A stretch of DNA of 64,000 bases from DASRHT01 sp035293765. Lineage in GTDB: Bacteria; Chloroflexota; Ktedonobacteria; Ktedonobacterales; Ktedonobacteraceae. Positions 39,780-50,100 of this stretch are shown piece after piece; positions within the stretch are counted from its first letter, which is position 1, and each line of letters opens with the position of its first letter. Below the pieces are notes generated by a model. The model ran no database searches and was not told where the DNA came from. It saw only the letters and a list, made by a program, of their open reading frames with translations. The translations under genes were made by a program, and so were the position numbers. The stretch covers positions 263,162 through 327,161 of the forward strand of contig DATGMF010000056.1 of NCBI GenBank assembly GCA_035293765.1. Reading direction: 5' to 3'.

Positions 39780-41810
39780 ATGCGACAACGAAGAGTAGTA
39801 ATAGTAATATTGGCCTGTCTCTTGAGCATCCTGGCATATTTTGGCTCGGCTGTCGTGGAGCGTGCCCCCGTGGCGTTTGCCCATGCGTTTGTGATCGGTT
39901 CCGACCCTGTTGATGGCTCGACCATCAATACGCTGCCATCGGTGATGCGTATTTATTTTAATGCCCCGATCAGCCCTATTAGCCGCGCCCATGTTTATTC
40001 GGTACAGGATGGACACCTGGTCGATGTTTCTGCGGCGCCAAGCACTATCGCCAGGAACAATCCGCGCGAGCTGGATACGCCCATCAGAGCGCCTGGCACA
40101 CAGCCGCAGGGGAGCTATGAGGTGATGTGGACTGCCGCGTCCGACGCTGATGGACATACGTCTTACGGCATCATTGGTTTTAATCTGGGATATTCCAGCA
40201 CGGGGCTCTCCGGCGTTCCCATTCTTGGGCCAAGCACAAGTAATAATGTAATGTCGATGCATGCGCTGGATCTGTTCGGCATCCTGGCGATTGCCTGGGA
40301 GTGGCTGATACTCATCGCTCTGACATTCTGGGTTGGGCTGCTCGTCATGGAGTCTTTCCTGCTTACCGGCAAGGAGCGCGCTGTGACCCTGATTGAGCAG
40401 GCGAGGAGGCAGTCTAATTCTCTGCAAAAGCTTTGTCTCGGCGCGCTGCTGCTGGGAGAGGTTGTCTCCTTAGTGCTGCGCGTGACGCGCCTGGCGCAGG
40501 GCCTGGGGGGCAGCGGCTTTGATCCTGCTACATTGTTGCAGCTACTGACCGAAAGCAGTTATGGTCTGCTCTGGATGGTACGCGTTGCTCTGGCTCTCAT
40601 TGCTCTGGGGCTGCTTTACTGGATAAGCAGCCATCCGCAAAAAGTAACGGTCGTGTCGGAGCCAGCGCAGCGCGTCACTGCTCGCACAGGTCCGCTACGT
40701 CTGCAAATTACGCAGGATATGCAGCCGGCAGGCAACGGTAATACTACCAAAGACCGAACTGAACGTGAATATACTACCTTCACCTCGTTACCGTCGCATC
40801 GTTTCAGCTTGATATTGCTCTCCCTGGCCGCGCTATTGCTGTTAACACGCGCCCTCTCGGGGGAAGCGGCCCAGGTATTCCAGCCGCATATTAGTGCCAT
40901 CGTTTTTGATTGGTTGGGTCTGGTTACGCAGAGTATCTGGTTTGGTGGCCTGGTGTATCTCGGTTATGTGATCCTGCCACGGCTATCCATCGTTGAATCG
41001 GACCGGCATGCGGAAATGCTGGCGGCACTGCTGCGTCGCTTTACGCCATTCCTGCTGGCCGCGATGGGAATTTTGTTCGTCTGCGATCTTTTTCTCTGCG
41101 AAGCCAGCTTGCAGGATGTTCATCAGTTTATGACCGATCCTTACGGGCGCGCATTACTGATCCAGTTAATTATCAGTGCTATGATGGTGCTCCTCAGCCT
41201 GTACGCTTTATTTGTGGTCCGTCCCAGGTTGACGCGGCAGGTGCTGCTTTTGCCGGTAGTCAATCCTGATCTGCCCGCGCGGCGAACGCGCCAGTTCGCG
41301 CTGGAACATACGAGGAGAGGGCTGAAGCATAATGTCAATATGCAGCTTTTGCTGGCCGCAGGCGTATTGTTCTGTGCCGCGCTGATGTTTTTCTTCGCTC
41401 CTCCCATTGTTTTCCCCAATGTGCAGTATAGCAATCCGGCTGCGCCAGCTCCTACGCCTGCAACTCCCGATGACAAAACCGATACGCAAACGAAGCAAAT
41501 TGGCGATTTTTCTGTAAGCTTGCTGGTTCTACCGCGGCAGGTTGGTTATGCCAATACTGTGATCATTACGATCAAAGATAGCAATGATGTGCCGGTAACG
41601 GATGCTCAAGTGCAGGTAACCACCAATATGGAAATAATGGATATGGGGACGAAGCACGCGACCATCCGGGGAGGGAATCCTACCTATATTGCCACCTTTG
41701 ATAAGGACGCGGCATTCTCTATGGCTGGTCTGTGGGATGTCACGGTGGCTATTCAACGACCAGGCCAGGCACCTGTCCAGGACAAGTTCCAGGTGCTACT
41801 GGCTGGTTGA
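39780..41810 (+). CDS. CopC-CopD fusion with C-terminal YtkA-like domain
   Basis: The 676-aa protein has a signal-like N-terminal helix. A CopC domain (residues ~35-150) begins HAFVIGSDPVDGSTINTLPSVMRIYFNAPI, the usual Cu-binding amino end with the first His, and ends with DGHTSYG. About eight membrane helices of a CopD domain (residues ~155-560) follow. The last ~110 residues (FSVSLLVLPRQVGYANTVIITIKD to MAGLWDVTVAI) are an external Ig-like YtkA/FixH-type domain. Family members move or bind copper. Proximity to the oxidase, SCO and CtaG genes supports copper supply. Confidence 0.88.
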   Translation: MRQRRVVIVILACLLSILAYFGSAVVERAPVAFAHAFVIGSDPVDGSTINTLPSVMRIYFNAPISPISRAHVYSVQDGHLVDVSAAPSTIARNNPRELDTPIRAPGTQPQGSYEVMWTAASDADGHTSYGIIGFNLGYSSTGLSGVPILGPSTSNNVMSMHALDLFGILAIAWEWLILIALTFWVGLLVMESFLLTGKERAVTLIEQARRQSNSLQKLCLGALLLGEVVSLVLRVTRLAQGLGGSGFDPATLLQLLTESSYGLLWMVRVALALIALGLLYWISSHPQKVTVVSEPAQRVTARTGPLRLQITQDMQPAGNGNTTKDRTEREYTTFTSLPSHRFSLILLSLAALLLLTRALSGEAAQVFQPHISAIVFDWLGLVTQSIWFGGLVYLGYVILPRLSIVESDRHAEMLAALLRRFTPFLLAAMGILFVCDLFLCEASLQDVHQFMTDPYGRALLIQLIISAMMVLLSLYALFVVRPRLTRQVLLLPVVNPDLPARRTRQFALEHTRRGLKHNVNMQLLLAAGVLFCAALMFFFAPPIVFPNVQYSNPAAPAPTPATPDDKTDTQTKQIGDFSVSLLVLPRQVGYANTVIITIKDSNDVPVTDAQVQVTTNMEIMDMGTKHATIRGGNPTYIATFDKDAAFSMAGLWDVTVAIQRPGQAPVQDKFQVLLAG

Positions 41811-41867
41811 TAGCCTTCTATGACCGTGAGATGTAGCATACCGCAGCTATGATGGCTTGCTCTGCTG

Positions 41868-42404
41868 CTATGAGCGATCTTGTTGCAGATCTTCTAATGA
41901 CTGCCGGTGCGCCGCTGCGATTTCACAGTAACGCTCCGCGCTTGTCAGAATGCGTTCCCGCTCTGCCTCGTCCAGTTCGCGGGCAACCTTCGCGGGTATG
42001 CCCACAGCCAGCACTCCCGCCGGTATTTGTCTCTGCTCCCCCACCAGCGCGCAGGCTCCAATGATGGTTTCTGAACCAATGCGAGCGTGGGAAAGCACCA
42101 CAGAATTCATCGCGATCAGCACGCGATCACCCAGTATGGCCCCGTGAACAACGGCGTTGTGACCGATGGTGCAATCTTCTCCGATGGTAAGGGGCGCGTC
42201 GGCATCGACATGCAGCGTGCAATTATCCTGCACGTTGGTGCGGCGACCAATGACGATGGGTGCGGTATCGGCGCGAATAACAGTGTTGTACCAGACGCTG
42301 GCCCCTTCATGAATCGTTACGTTGCCGATGACCATAGCGCCTGGAGCAATAAATACACCTTCGGCAATCGTGGGCCAGACGCCTCTATGGGGTAGAATAG
42401 GCAT
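41868..42404 (-). CDS. gamma-carbonic anhydrase-like hexapeptide-repeat protein
   Basis: The 178-aa protein folds as a left-handed beta helix of hexapeptide repeats (IGNVTIHEGASVWYNTVIRAD, VIGRRTNVQDNCTLHVD, LTIGEDCTIGHNAVVHGAI). The three His that bind metal in gamma carbonic anhydrases are in LHVD and GHNAVVHG. It may hydrate CO2 or be a non-catalytic homologue. AGGAGGA is just before ATG 42404. The longer frame reads through copy D of the interspersed repeat and is rejected. Confidence 0.9.
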   Translation of the reverse strand: MPILPHRGVWPTIAEGVFIAPGAMVIGNVTIHEGASVWYNTVIRADTAPIVIGRRTNVQDNCTLHVDADAPLTIGEDCTIGHNAVVHGAILGDRVLIAMNSVVLSHARIGSETIIGACALVGEQRQIPAGVLAVGIPAKVARELDEAERERILTSAERYCEIAAAHRQSLEDLQQDRS

Positions 42405-42415
42405 GCTTCCTCCTG

Positions 42416-42519
42416 TTTTTTCAGTACCCTCAAGCGGGTCGAGCAAGCCGTCAACTCGCGCCGCTCCCGTTGAAAGGAGTATAAACATCAAACCCAAAGA
42501 TATCAAGTAGAACTGCACT
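42416..42519 (+). repeat. interspersed ~100-bp repeat, copy D
   Basis: The segment begins TTTTTCAGTACCCTCAAGCGG and ends TCAAGTAGAACTGCACT, matching copies A-C. Unlike them it lies opposite to the direction of the flanking genes (both minus strand). It shares a CGAGCAAGCC block with copy C. Confidence 0.8.
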
Positions 42520-42563
42520 CGGATTTTTTCTCTGATCTCTCTTTATTGTAAATGGTCTGAGAA

Positions 42564-43403
42564 TTATGATCTCACACGTTTGATTGCCCAGACAATCTCG
42601 GACAACCTCGGGTTATAGTGGGCGTCGGCGGGATCAAAGCTATTGATGAGGACACGCTGGTAGTGCTGGCCTTCGGCATGGATGTATTCTTGATGATTGA
42701 GGGCCAGAGCGACATGCGTGATGGACTTGCTGCCGAAAAAGATCAGGTCTCCTTCCTCTATCTCGTCCCTGCTCACGGTCTGCGTCAGAAAATCGTGCTG
42801 CTGGTGCGCATCTCGTGGCAACAGGTCCCCTCCCATGCGATAGCATAGCTGCACGAAGCCGCTACAGTCCAGCCCTTGCCAGCTCATGCCACCCCAGAGA
42901 TAAGGTCGCCCGAGGAACGCCCGAGCGTATGTAGTAACAGTGTCGAGCGGGGTACGCGAATAGATATCCGTCCCCTGGCGAATATCAGCGCCGGTTCGCA
43001 ATAACCATGCGGTACGTTCATCAGGCAAAGCTACCTGGAGGCGCTGCGGATGGGTGAGGTCGAGCAAAGGCAATGCTGTTGACAGGTAAATTGTGCCGGC
43101 GGTCTCATCGCCGGTAGCATTGCTGAATAGAGGGGTGTGGGTTGCGGTGACGACGGCCATGACCTCCAGGGGAGAGGAGCAGGACGCGCCAACCTTGCAG
43201 AAGCTTTTGACGACGGGCTCTCCCAGGGCGGCGGTACGAATCCAGCCGCTGTAATCAGGGAGGGCAATATGTGTCCACTCGTCTGCTACTGCATCGGCGG
43301 CTGCCGGAGTATTCATCAGAGCCTGGGTGACGCGCTCGGATGACGATGATGGCTCCCTGTGGATATCGGCGAGCCCGACGGAGATAACGTGGGTAGTCGT
43401 CAT
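42564..43403 (-). CDS. NlpC/P60 family cysteine peptidase with SH3-like domains
   Basis: The 279-aa protein has two bacterial SH3-like domains (residues ~1-75 and ~80-140) and a C-terminal NlpC/P60 domain. The catalytic Cys is in WGGMSWQGLDCSGFVQLCY, followed by the His in KSITHVALAL and a third polar residue near YIHAEGQHY. Such enzymes cut gamma-D-Glu-diamino acid bonds in murein peptides, often cytoplasmic recycling (YkfC-like). No signal peptide is visible, which fits recycling or an unrecognised export route. It lies 31 bp downstream of the proline dehydrogenase gene. Confidence 0.9.
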   Translation of the reverse strand: MTTTHVISVGLADIHREPSSSSERVTQALMNTPAAADAVADEWTHIALPDYSGWIRTAALGEPVVKSFCKVGASCSSPLEVMAVVTATHTPLFSNATGDETAGTIYLSTALPLLDLTHPQRLQVALPDERTAWLLRTGADIRQGTDIYSRTPLDTVTTYARAFLGRPYLWGGMSWQGLDCSGFVQLCYRMGGDLLPRDAHQQHDFLTQTVSRDEIEEGDLIFFGSKSITHVALALNHQEYIHAEGQHYQRVLINSFDPADAHYNPRLSEIVWAIKRVRS

Positions 43404-43434
43404 AGCGTATGTTGTATCCTCTTGCTAAACAGGC

Positions 43435-44349
43435 TCAGCGACGTATGGCATTGCTCATCACAAACATGAGGTTCGCGGGCCGTTCAGCCATGCGTCGCAT
43501 GAGGTAGGGATACCATTGCGAGCCATAAGGAACGTAGACGCGCATATTATAGCCCTGACCAACAAGTTTTTCTTGCAGATCGCGACGAATGCCGTAGAGC
43601 ATCTGAAACTCGAATGCGTTTTTACTGATGCCATGATCGCGCGCAAATTTGCAGGCCGCGTTGATAATCGCCTCGTCATGAGTCGCAATGGCCGGGAAGT
43701 TGCCGCGTGAGAGCAGCATCATCATCAACTGCACGTAGTTGCGGTCAACGCCATCTTTGCTTTGATAAGCAATGGACGACGGTTCTTTATACGCTCCCTT
43801 GACCAGGCGTACGCGGACCCCTTCCGAAATTAACTGCTCAATATCTTTGCGGCTGCGGTACATATAGGATTGGATAACAGTCCCGATATGCTCAAACTGG
43901 CGGCGCATCTGCAATGTGATATCGACAGTATCGGCGGTGTAAGCGGACCCTTCCATATCAATGCAGACAAAAGTGGTATTTTGAGCGGCGCATTGCAGAA
44001 TGGTGACTAGATTTTGTTCGCATACTTCTCTGGAGATATCGAGACCGAGCGCAGTCAATTTAACGGAGATATTGGCATCAATGCCCGTCTGCTTAATCTG
44101 ATCGAGCGCGGCAATATAGTCCTGGGTGGCCGCTTTTGCCTCTTGTTCATCCGAGACATTTTCTCCCAGATGGTCGAGCGCGACCTGGATATGGCGCTGG
44201 TTGAGCATGCGTGTGGCCTGGATAGCGTCATCAAGAACTTCTCCCGCGACAAAACGGCGCGAGATACCGCGAGCGGTCTTATTATGTACCACAAAGTCGC
44301 GCAAGTGCTGATTGTGCGCAAGATACAGCAGCGTATCTTTGAGTACCAT
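43435..44349 (-). CDS. proline dehydrogenase, FAD dependent
   Basis: The 304-aa monofunctional enzyme oxidises proline to pyrroline-5-carboxylate and passes electrons to quinone. The (beta/alpha)8 barrel motifs ISVKLTALGLD, FVCIDMEGSAY, VRLVKGAYKEP and the C-terminal VYVPYGSQWYPYLMRRMAERPANL agree with PRODH of Deinococcus/Bacillus type. AAGGAGGAG lies before ATG 44349, so the longer frame from 44487 is not used. No P5C dehydrogenase gene is in the window. Confidence 0.95.
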   Translation of the reverse strand: MVLKDTLLYLAHNQHLRDFVVHNKTARGISRRFVAGEVLDDAIQATRMLNQRHIQVALDHLGENVSDEQEAKAATQDYIAALDQIKQTGIDANISVKLTALGLDISREVCEQNLVTILQCAAQNTTFVCIDMEGSAYTADTVDITLQMRRQFEHIGTVIQSYMYRSRKDIEQLISEGVRVRLVKGAYKEPSSIAYQSKDGVDRNYVQLMMMLLSRGNFPAIATHDEAIINAACKFARDHGISKNAFEFQMLYGIRRDLQEKLVGQGYNMRVYVPYGSQWYPYLMRRMAERPANLMFVMSNAIRR

Positions 44350-44535
44350 ACCCGGCTCCTCCTTTTGTTTAACGACACTGTTTACACCGGTCACCGGCTT
44401 CTTTGCTGTGTACCGGCTATAGGTCCCTGTAAACGATAAAGGTTGAAAGCCTGCTAATATAAAAGCAGGTCCTTCTCTCCTAATCATACCTCTTGACAGG
44501 GTGAGGAGACAACTCAGTGCCCTCTTGCTCCTATT

Positions 44536-45123
44536 TTAGCCTCTGGAGTTTTTGTTGCGGGTCTCGCTCAGTTTCATATGCCGATAAATGGCGTCAATAG
44601 GAAATTGAATATTGAGGGTTTCTATGGTTACTATGCTGCCAGGGCCAAATGTATGCAGTTTCCAGCCATCATGTTCGCGATGATACACTTCTACGCGTAT
44701 GCTTTGGGAGTCAACCATGATATACTCTTGTATCGAGGAGCATTCCTGATAGTAGATGAACTTTTTCCCTCTATCGATAGCTTCGGTCCCTGGAGAAAGC
44801 ACTTCGATAACGATACAGGGATAGCGTATCATATCGTCTAATTCTTGATCGCTTTGATGGCAACTGATGGTGATATCGGGATAGACATAGCGTGACTCGG
44901 ATAACTGTAACCGTATATCCGAATTAAACACCCAGTACGAGCTATCCTCTAATGCTCTATTGAATATTCCCGTCAGGTTGGCAATGATCGCCGAGTGATA
45001 AGTGCTGCCACCCGCCAGCATTCTTAGCTCGCCGTCCAGATATTCGTAGCGAGCATTTTTGCTATTCCGGTCGAGCGTCAGATAGTCTTCCGGGTCTATT
45101 GTCGGGTATTGAGGTAGCGCCAT
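44536..45123 (-). CDS. Uma2-family (DUF820) putative endonuclease
   Basis: The 195-aa protein has the Uma2/DUF820 fold, a PD-(D/E)XK nuclease-like domain. Diagnostic motifs are YEYLDGELRMLAGG, YVYPDITISC and CIVIEVLSPGTEAIDRGKK, followed by EYIMVDSQ. The Asp of YPD, Glu of IEV and the later Lys form a plausible active site. The family is abundant in Cyanobacteria and Chloroflexi and its biological role is unsettled. It is flanked by unrelated genes. Confidence 0.88.
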   Translation of the reverse strand: MALPQYPTIDPEDYLTLDRNSKNARYEYLDGELRMLAGGSTYHSAIIANLTGIFNRALEDSSYWVFNSDIRLQLSESRYVYPDITISCHQSDQELDDMIRYPCIVIEVLSPGTEAIDRGKKFIYYQECSSIQEYIMVDSQSIRVEVYHREHDGWKLHTFGPGSIVTIETLNIQFPIDAIYRHMKLSETRNKNSRG

Positions 45124-45169
45124 TGTATATTCTCCTGCCCAAAAATTATACCATTACCACTTCGTTTTC

Positions 45170-45397
45170 TTACTCATTCGCACGTCCTATGCGGCTCCAC
45201 AAGCCTAAACGTATCAGTTCGTTGCGGGCCTCGAAGCCAAAGAGCTCCCGGTCCATCTCGCGTCCATGCCTGATGACCAGGCCGCGCAACATCTCGATCT
45301 GTTCCGCCTTCGAGGCGCTATCGCGCTCAAAAGGAATATGTTGCGCTAACTGCTCGATTGCTTGCCGGTTATACCATTGTTGTTGAGATTCTGCCAT
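45170..45397 (-). CDS. small Arg/Glu-rich protein of unknown function
   Basis: The 75-aa protein starts at ATG 45397 (AAGGA upstream). It is charged and probably helical (QQWYNRQAIEQLAQHIPFERDSASKAEQIEMLRGLVIRHGR). No family or membrane helix is recognised. The open frame extends to 45478, but that part has no ribosome site. Confidence 0.5.
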   Translation of the reverse strand: MAESQQQWYNRQAIEQLAQHIPFERDSASKAEQIEMLRGLVIRHGREMDRELFGFEARNELIRLGLWSRIGRANE

Positions 45398-45664
45398 AGC
45401 GCGATGTCCTTGCCAGGCCGGGTAACATAACAATGTTAACAAAATGGGGAAAGCCCCTGTCACAAGCAATGGTACCACCCAGGTTCGGACTATTCAAGGT
45501 TAGAACGCTGCGACCTGAAACAAGGTGAATTAAGAAGAAGATCGATAGCCAATTTTCCCTAGAGGCTGCGTCAGTACTTGATTACAGAAGGATATTAGTG
45601 TTAGTGTGGTATGTAAGCACTATAGATCAAAGTATATTTAACGTACATAAGGTAGGCGAAGACG

Positions 45665-46612
45665 ATGTTCTGTCATTATTGCAACGCAGCTAGAATGGAT
45701 AATGAAGCGCCCTGTCCAAACTGTGGCGCGCCCTCACCACTAGGGGCATCACGGGCAAATGGTCGGGGAACAGCGGGACCGGTGACAGCGGCCTGGGGAA
45801 ACCAGATGGCGCCGCCCAATCCGTCGTGGGATCAATTCCCTCAGCTCCCGTTTGAGGCGCAGCCTCCGTTGTATGATTTTCAAGATGCAGCGCAACCGCA
45901 GGGGAAACAGCAATCCCTGCTGCCGGTTCCTTATCAAAATGGTATGGGGATGCAGCCCGGAGCTGCGCCTGCGTTCCCTCTGCAACTGGTGCCTGCTCAG
46001 ACGATAGAGCAGATGCTGCCGGCTTTGCCAGAAGAAACCGAAAGCATCTATGTGCCGCCAATGTATACCAAGCCACGGGCCATAATTCCGCGCTATCGTA
46101 TTGTCAGTGGGCTGCTCAGTATGTTGATTGTCTCCCTGATAGTGTGCTCCGGTGTGGGCTACTATGCTCAGGCCAGCGGCAAACTGGACCTGGTGAAGAA
46201 CTTCCTGGCTGGCAAGCCTCCTGCTAGCATGAAAGCAACGTCAGTCGCAAATTTGCCCGATCCGCCAGATCGCGTCGATAAAGGTCCAGCGTACAATATC
46301 ATACCCTCTGCCAGTACAGCCTCCTCCATCGATCCGAAGACCAATATCACGCTGAGGCCCGATAAAGTGTTCCAGCCCGGTCAGACATTTTATATTACAT
46401 ATAGTGTGCAGCATCCGAACAAAGACGGAATAGTGAACATCAAACTCTACACAGATAATGCCTACTATGCCACATTAACCAGTAAACCGATAAAGGCGGG
46501 AGATACGCTCAGCGGCAGCGCCTCCATTCGCTTCCCGGAGGCAAGCGAGGGGAAGGCCGAACTGTATTGGAATGACCAGCTAGCGCAAACGCTTTATTTT
46601 GTCGTCAGGTGA
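45665..46612 (+). CDS. zinc-ribbon protein with one membrane helix and external beta domain
   Basis: The 315-aa protein opens with a zinc ribbon (FCHYCNAARMDNEAPCPNCG, C-x2-C-x10-C-x2-C) and a Pro/Gln-rich cytoplasmic stretch of ~120 residues. One membrane helix follows (YRIVSGLLSMLIVSLIVCSGVGYY), then an ~150-residue external region ending in a small beta domain (FQPGQTFYITYSVQHPNKDGIVNIKLYTDN). The plan matches the much larger BACON-repeat protein at 47179. Function is unknown. Confidence 0.75.
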   Translation: MFCHYCNAARMDNEAPCPNCGAPSPLGASRANGRGTAGPVTAAWGNQMAPPNPSWDQFPQLPFEAQPPLYDFQDAAQPQGKQQSLLPVPYQNGMGMQPGAAPAFPLQLVPAQTIEQMLPALPEETESIYVPPMYTKPRAIIPRYRIVSGLLSMLIVSLIVCSGVGYYAQASGKLDLVKNFLAGKPPASMKATSVANLPDPPDRVDKGPAYNIIPSASTASSIDPKTNITLRPDKVFQPGQTFYITYSVQHPNKDGIVNIKLYTDNAYYATLTSKPIKAGDTLSGSASIRFPEASEGKAELYWNDQLAQTLYFVVR

Positions 46613-46642
46613 GCAAAAAAGCTGCAAAGAGCAGTTACCACA

Positions 46643-46679
46643 AAAACAGGAGTTATCCCGTTGGAATAACTCCTGTTTT
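46643..46679. terminator. bidirectional terminator
   Basis: Perfect 14-bp arms (46643-46656 and 46666-46679) carry flanking A and T runs. They lie between the convergent zinc-ribbon and ferredoxin-like genes. Confidence 0.8.
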
Positions 46680-46704
46680 GTTGAGCGATATGATGATAAA
46701 TGGC

Positions 46705-47007
46705 TCAGCACTGGGTTTCAACGGTGACATCGCCGAAAACCTGGACCTGACAGGCGAGGCGTAGATTGGGGTTTTTCTTATGGGCGCGGCCCAGACGGAA
46801 TTTTTCTAAAAAAGTGGGGGGATTGATATTGGACGCTGGCGAGACGACGACGCGATCAGTGGCGCACAGGCCATTCCCGTGGCAGTTGGCAAGTTTCCAG
46901 ATGCCACAATAGACGGGAACATCATTTTCCAGTGCGGGATAGCGAACGCCCTCGCCCTCGGGCACATCGACTCGCACATTTTCACGCTTATAAAAAATAG
47001 TTGGCAC
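46705..47007 (-). CDS. [2Fe-2S] ferredoxin-like protein with an altered cluster motif
   Basis: The 100-aa protein has the beta-grasp ferredoxin layout: an N-terminal hairpin, cluster loop and C-terminal LACQVQVFGDVTVET with the last Cys. The cluster loop reads NCHGNGLCATD, so the third Cys of the usual C-x5-C-x2-C is Asp, while an extra Cys sits nine residues upstream (VYCGIWK). GTG 47007 with GGAGG upstream is the likely start. It may carry an Asp-ligated or rearranged cluster, or have lost it. No partner enzyme lies next to it. Confidence 0.75.
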   Translation of the reverse strand: MPTIFYKRENVRVDVPEGEGVRYPALENDVPVYCGIWKLANCHGNGLCATDRVVVSPASNINPPTFLEKFRLGRAHKKNPNLRLACQVQVFGDVTVETQC

Positions 47008-47126
47008 GGCTCTATCCTCCGTAATCGTCCTTGATTGTATGGTAGAAGTGGGCTGGCTGCAACCAGCAGGCAATTCTCTCATGTCAGAGTGTAGCATAGA
47101 AGGGGAGGAGCGTCAACCTGAAAAGG

Positions 47127-47157
47127 GGCAGGCCCGACATCGGGCCTGCCTTTGTTT
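47127..47157. terminator. terminator hairpin
   Basis: GGCAGGCCCG (47127-47136) pairs with CGGGCCTGCC (47141-47150) around ACAT. TTTGTTT follows on the plus strand and CCCCTTTT on the minus strand. It can end the minus-strand BACON-repeat gene. Confidence 0.75.
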
Positions 47158-47178
47158 GGGGCGTAGAATAGCTGAAGT

Positions 47179-50100
47179 TCAGCTTACCGTCACCGTGACG
47201 GTGATTATTTGCGGGCTGTTCTGAACCACAGCGTTACCGCTGCCTGTGGCTGTAATGGTAATGGTGGCCGTATAAGAGCCAGGCGTAGTTAATGTCGTCG
47301 TGTTAAGACTGACAGCAATCGTGGAGCCGCTACCATTGTCCGTGCCCGAGGCTGTATCCACGATGAGCCACGGGCTATTGCTGGTCGCCGTCCACGAGAC
47401 CGGGCGAGCGCAACTGCCAGACTCGCTCAGGGCGAGATTCTGGCTTGTGGGTGATGCTGTCCCCTGAGATACACTAAAGGACATATTGGACGGGACGCCC
47501 TGCAACTGGCAGGGTTGTAGCACCGTCAGGGTGACGGAGAGTGTCTGGGGACTCCCTTGCGCTTGCAGGCTGGCGGAATCGGTCGCTCCAATCGAAACTT
47601 GCGCGGTGTAGGTTCCGGGAGCAAGGCCGGCAAGCGTGGGAGCGACGGACAACGTAGTGGATTGTCCGCTGGCAGTAAACGATCCGGCGAGCGGAGAGAC
47701 CTTTAACCAGGGAGCTGAACCATTGATAGTGGCGCTCCAGTTCAAAGGCCAGTTGCAGTTGCCAGCCGCCATAACGGTTACCGATTGTGGAGTGGGATCG
47801 GCCCCATTTTGCATGCCGCTAAAAGCCAGAGAGCTTGAGGATGGTTGTTGCAAGGTGCAGGGAGGCAGCACCGTGAAATTAATCATAATGGACTGAGGAC
47901 TGCCTCCCGCCACCACATTATTTGGATCGGTACCCGTCAATACAACCTGCCCCACATAGGTGCCGGGGCTGAGAGAACTGGCGCTGACGTTCACCGTCAG
48001 AAGGGCCGTCTGCCCTGGTTGAATGGTGCCACCGCTTGGTGAGGCGCCAAGCCAGAGGTTGGTCAGCAGATTGAGCGAGGTGCGCCACATCAATGGGCTC
48101 CCGCCGGTATTGGTGATCGTCACTGTCTGACCAGGGGGATTAGGTTGTCCTTGCGTAGTACTAAAGTTGAGGTTAAGCGGCGAAGCACCCAGAATTGGCG
48201 CGGACGGCGGCGGGGGTGTCTGGATGGTTAATTGCACCATAACCGATTGCGTTGATTGGGCCGCCGTTACCGTAATGTTGGCGCTATATGTGCCTGCGGC
48301 GAGGCCACTCGTATTGACGCTAACCGTCGTTGCCGCGCTGGCTGTACCTCTGAGTTGTCCACTCGCGGGTGTGATAGTTAGCCAGGGAGCTGAGGATATG
48401 GCCTGCCAGCCAATTGTGCCAGGACAGCTGGATGTCGCTGCCAGGCTCAAGGTCTGATTGCTTGGATTGCCGTTATTGGCAACGGACGTAAAAGATAAGC
48501 TGCCGGTGCTGAGCGTCAAGCTGCAAGGCCGTTGCACCGTGAGGGAAACGCTCACATTTTGCGGGCTATTAAGTGCTGTATGTCCTATGCTGCTACTAAA
48601 TACAAGGGTATTGATGTAAGCTCCTGGGAGCAAGTTCTGGCTGTGTACACTGACACGTATAAAAGTGGTTACTCCGGGTACAACCACACCCGTTGTCTGA
48701 TCTATGCTTAACCAGGCCGCATTTTGATCAATAGTCGCCAGGCCCCCACCTGGGACGACCGTCGGCGAGTTATTGCCAAGCGACCAGTAAAGCGGCTGAG
48801 AGCCGGGGTTGTTCACAATCAGGAACTGCGCATTGGGATCGGCACCCCCATCGGTAGCAATGAACGAGAGCAGCGGGGGGGTTACAGATAAGACTGCCCC
48901 GGCATTGGCTGGCAGTGGGCGCACCACCATTGTTACATCGACATACTGCGATTCTCCAACGTTGGAGGAGAAAGTAATCCTCCCCTGATAATTCCCAGGC
49001 GAGAGATTGTTCCGCTCGCCACCAACCTCGATTGTCTGATTGGCGCTAAAGACGCCCTGATTGGGGGAAATCATTAACCAGGGCTGGTTGCTATTGGCCG
49101 ACCAGGTAATAGCTCCGCTACCAGAGTTTTCCAGTACAAGCGGCTCGATAGTATTCGAACCTTGAATGCCGGCCCCGAGATCCAGTGTTGTGGTCCTGAT
49201 AAGTAAGTGTGCGGGTCGCGTCGGGCCTGCTTCGATCCGAATGGTCGTATTGGCGGTGTAACGGGTGACAGTATCTTCAGCCTGGATCGTATGAAAGCCT
49301 GGTGTCCAGTTGTTTTCGATTAGCATTACAGGGTCGGCGCTACCATCGCGCCCGACTTGCACAACCGAGCTTGAATTCTCTAATGTTATCTGTTCTTCAA
49401 TATCGCGTGTCAGGGCTACGCGGGCCTGTGATGAAAAATGGCGCAGGTGCAAAGTAATACTCTGTCCATAATCCGCAACGAGGCTGGAAAGCGTAAGCAC
49501 AGGAAAGCCATTAGTGACCAGTGAGTTGGATTTAGAATGCATAAAGGCATTGGATAACAGAATAGTATCTATCGTGGAAGCAAGCACAACCAGAATAACC
49601 AGGCAAAAGAAAGCGGTGCGGAGACGAGCGGTCTTCTTTTGTTGCCGGGCCATAAAAGAGGTGGATAGCCCTGAAATAGCGGCCCGTCTCCTGTTTTCGC
49701 CTTCTGCACGAGTGAATTCAAAACTGCGCGACATCAATGGATCGCTACGGTTTGCCCAGATATCTTTTTCGTCCTCGTCCGCATCCGAATCTTGGAACCA
49801 GGGCCATAGATCGGGAAGTTTTCTCGCCAGGTCATTGTTGGGAGAGAGTGGCGTAGATATTTTAGGCATAGGGGTGCTGTGACGCTGAATTTCGGCAGAA
49901 ATATCGCGTAAGGGAGTCAGGCGGAAAATACGAGGGCGCGCCCGCTGACCCGGTCCGCGGTCAGCATTGGCAATGCGTCGAGCGGCATCGCTCAACTTTT
50001 GCAGGACCTGTTCGACTGTGGTGGCATACGTTCCCATTGACGATAAAGGCGGCTGTGGTGTCTCAGGAAGAGAGATTACTGCAGGGTGAGGTATGGTAGT

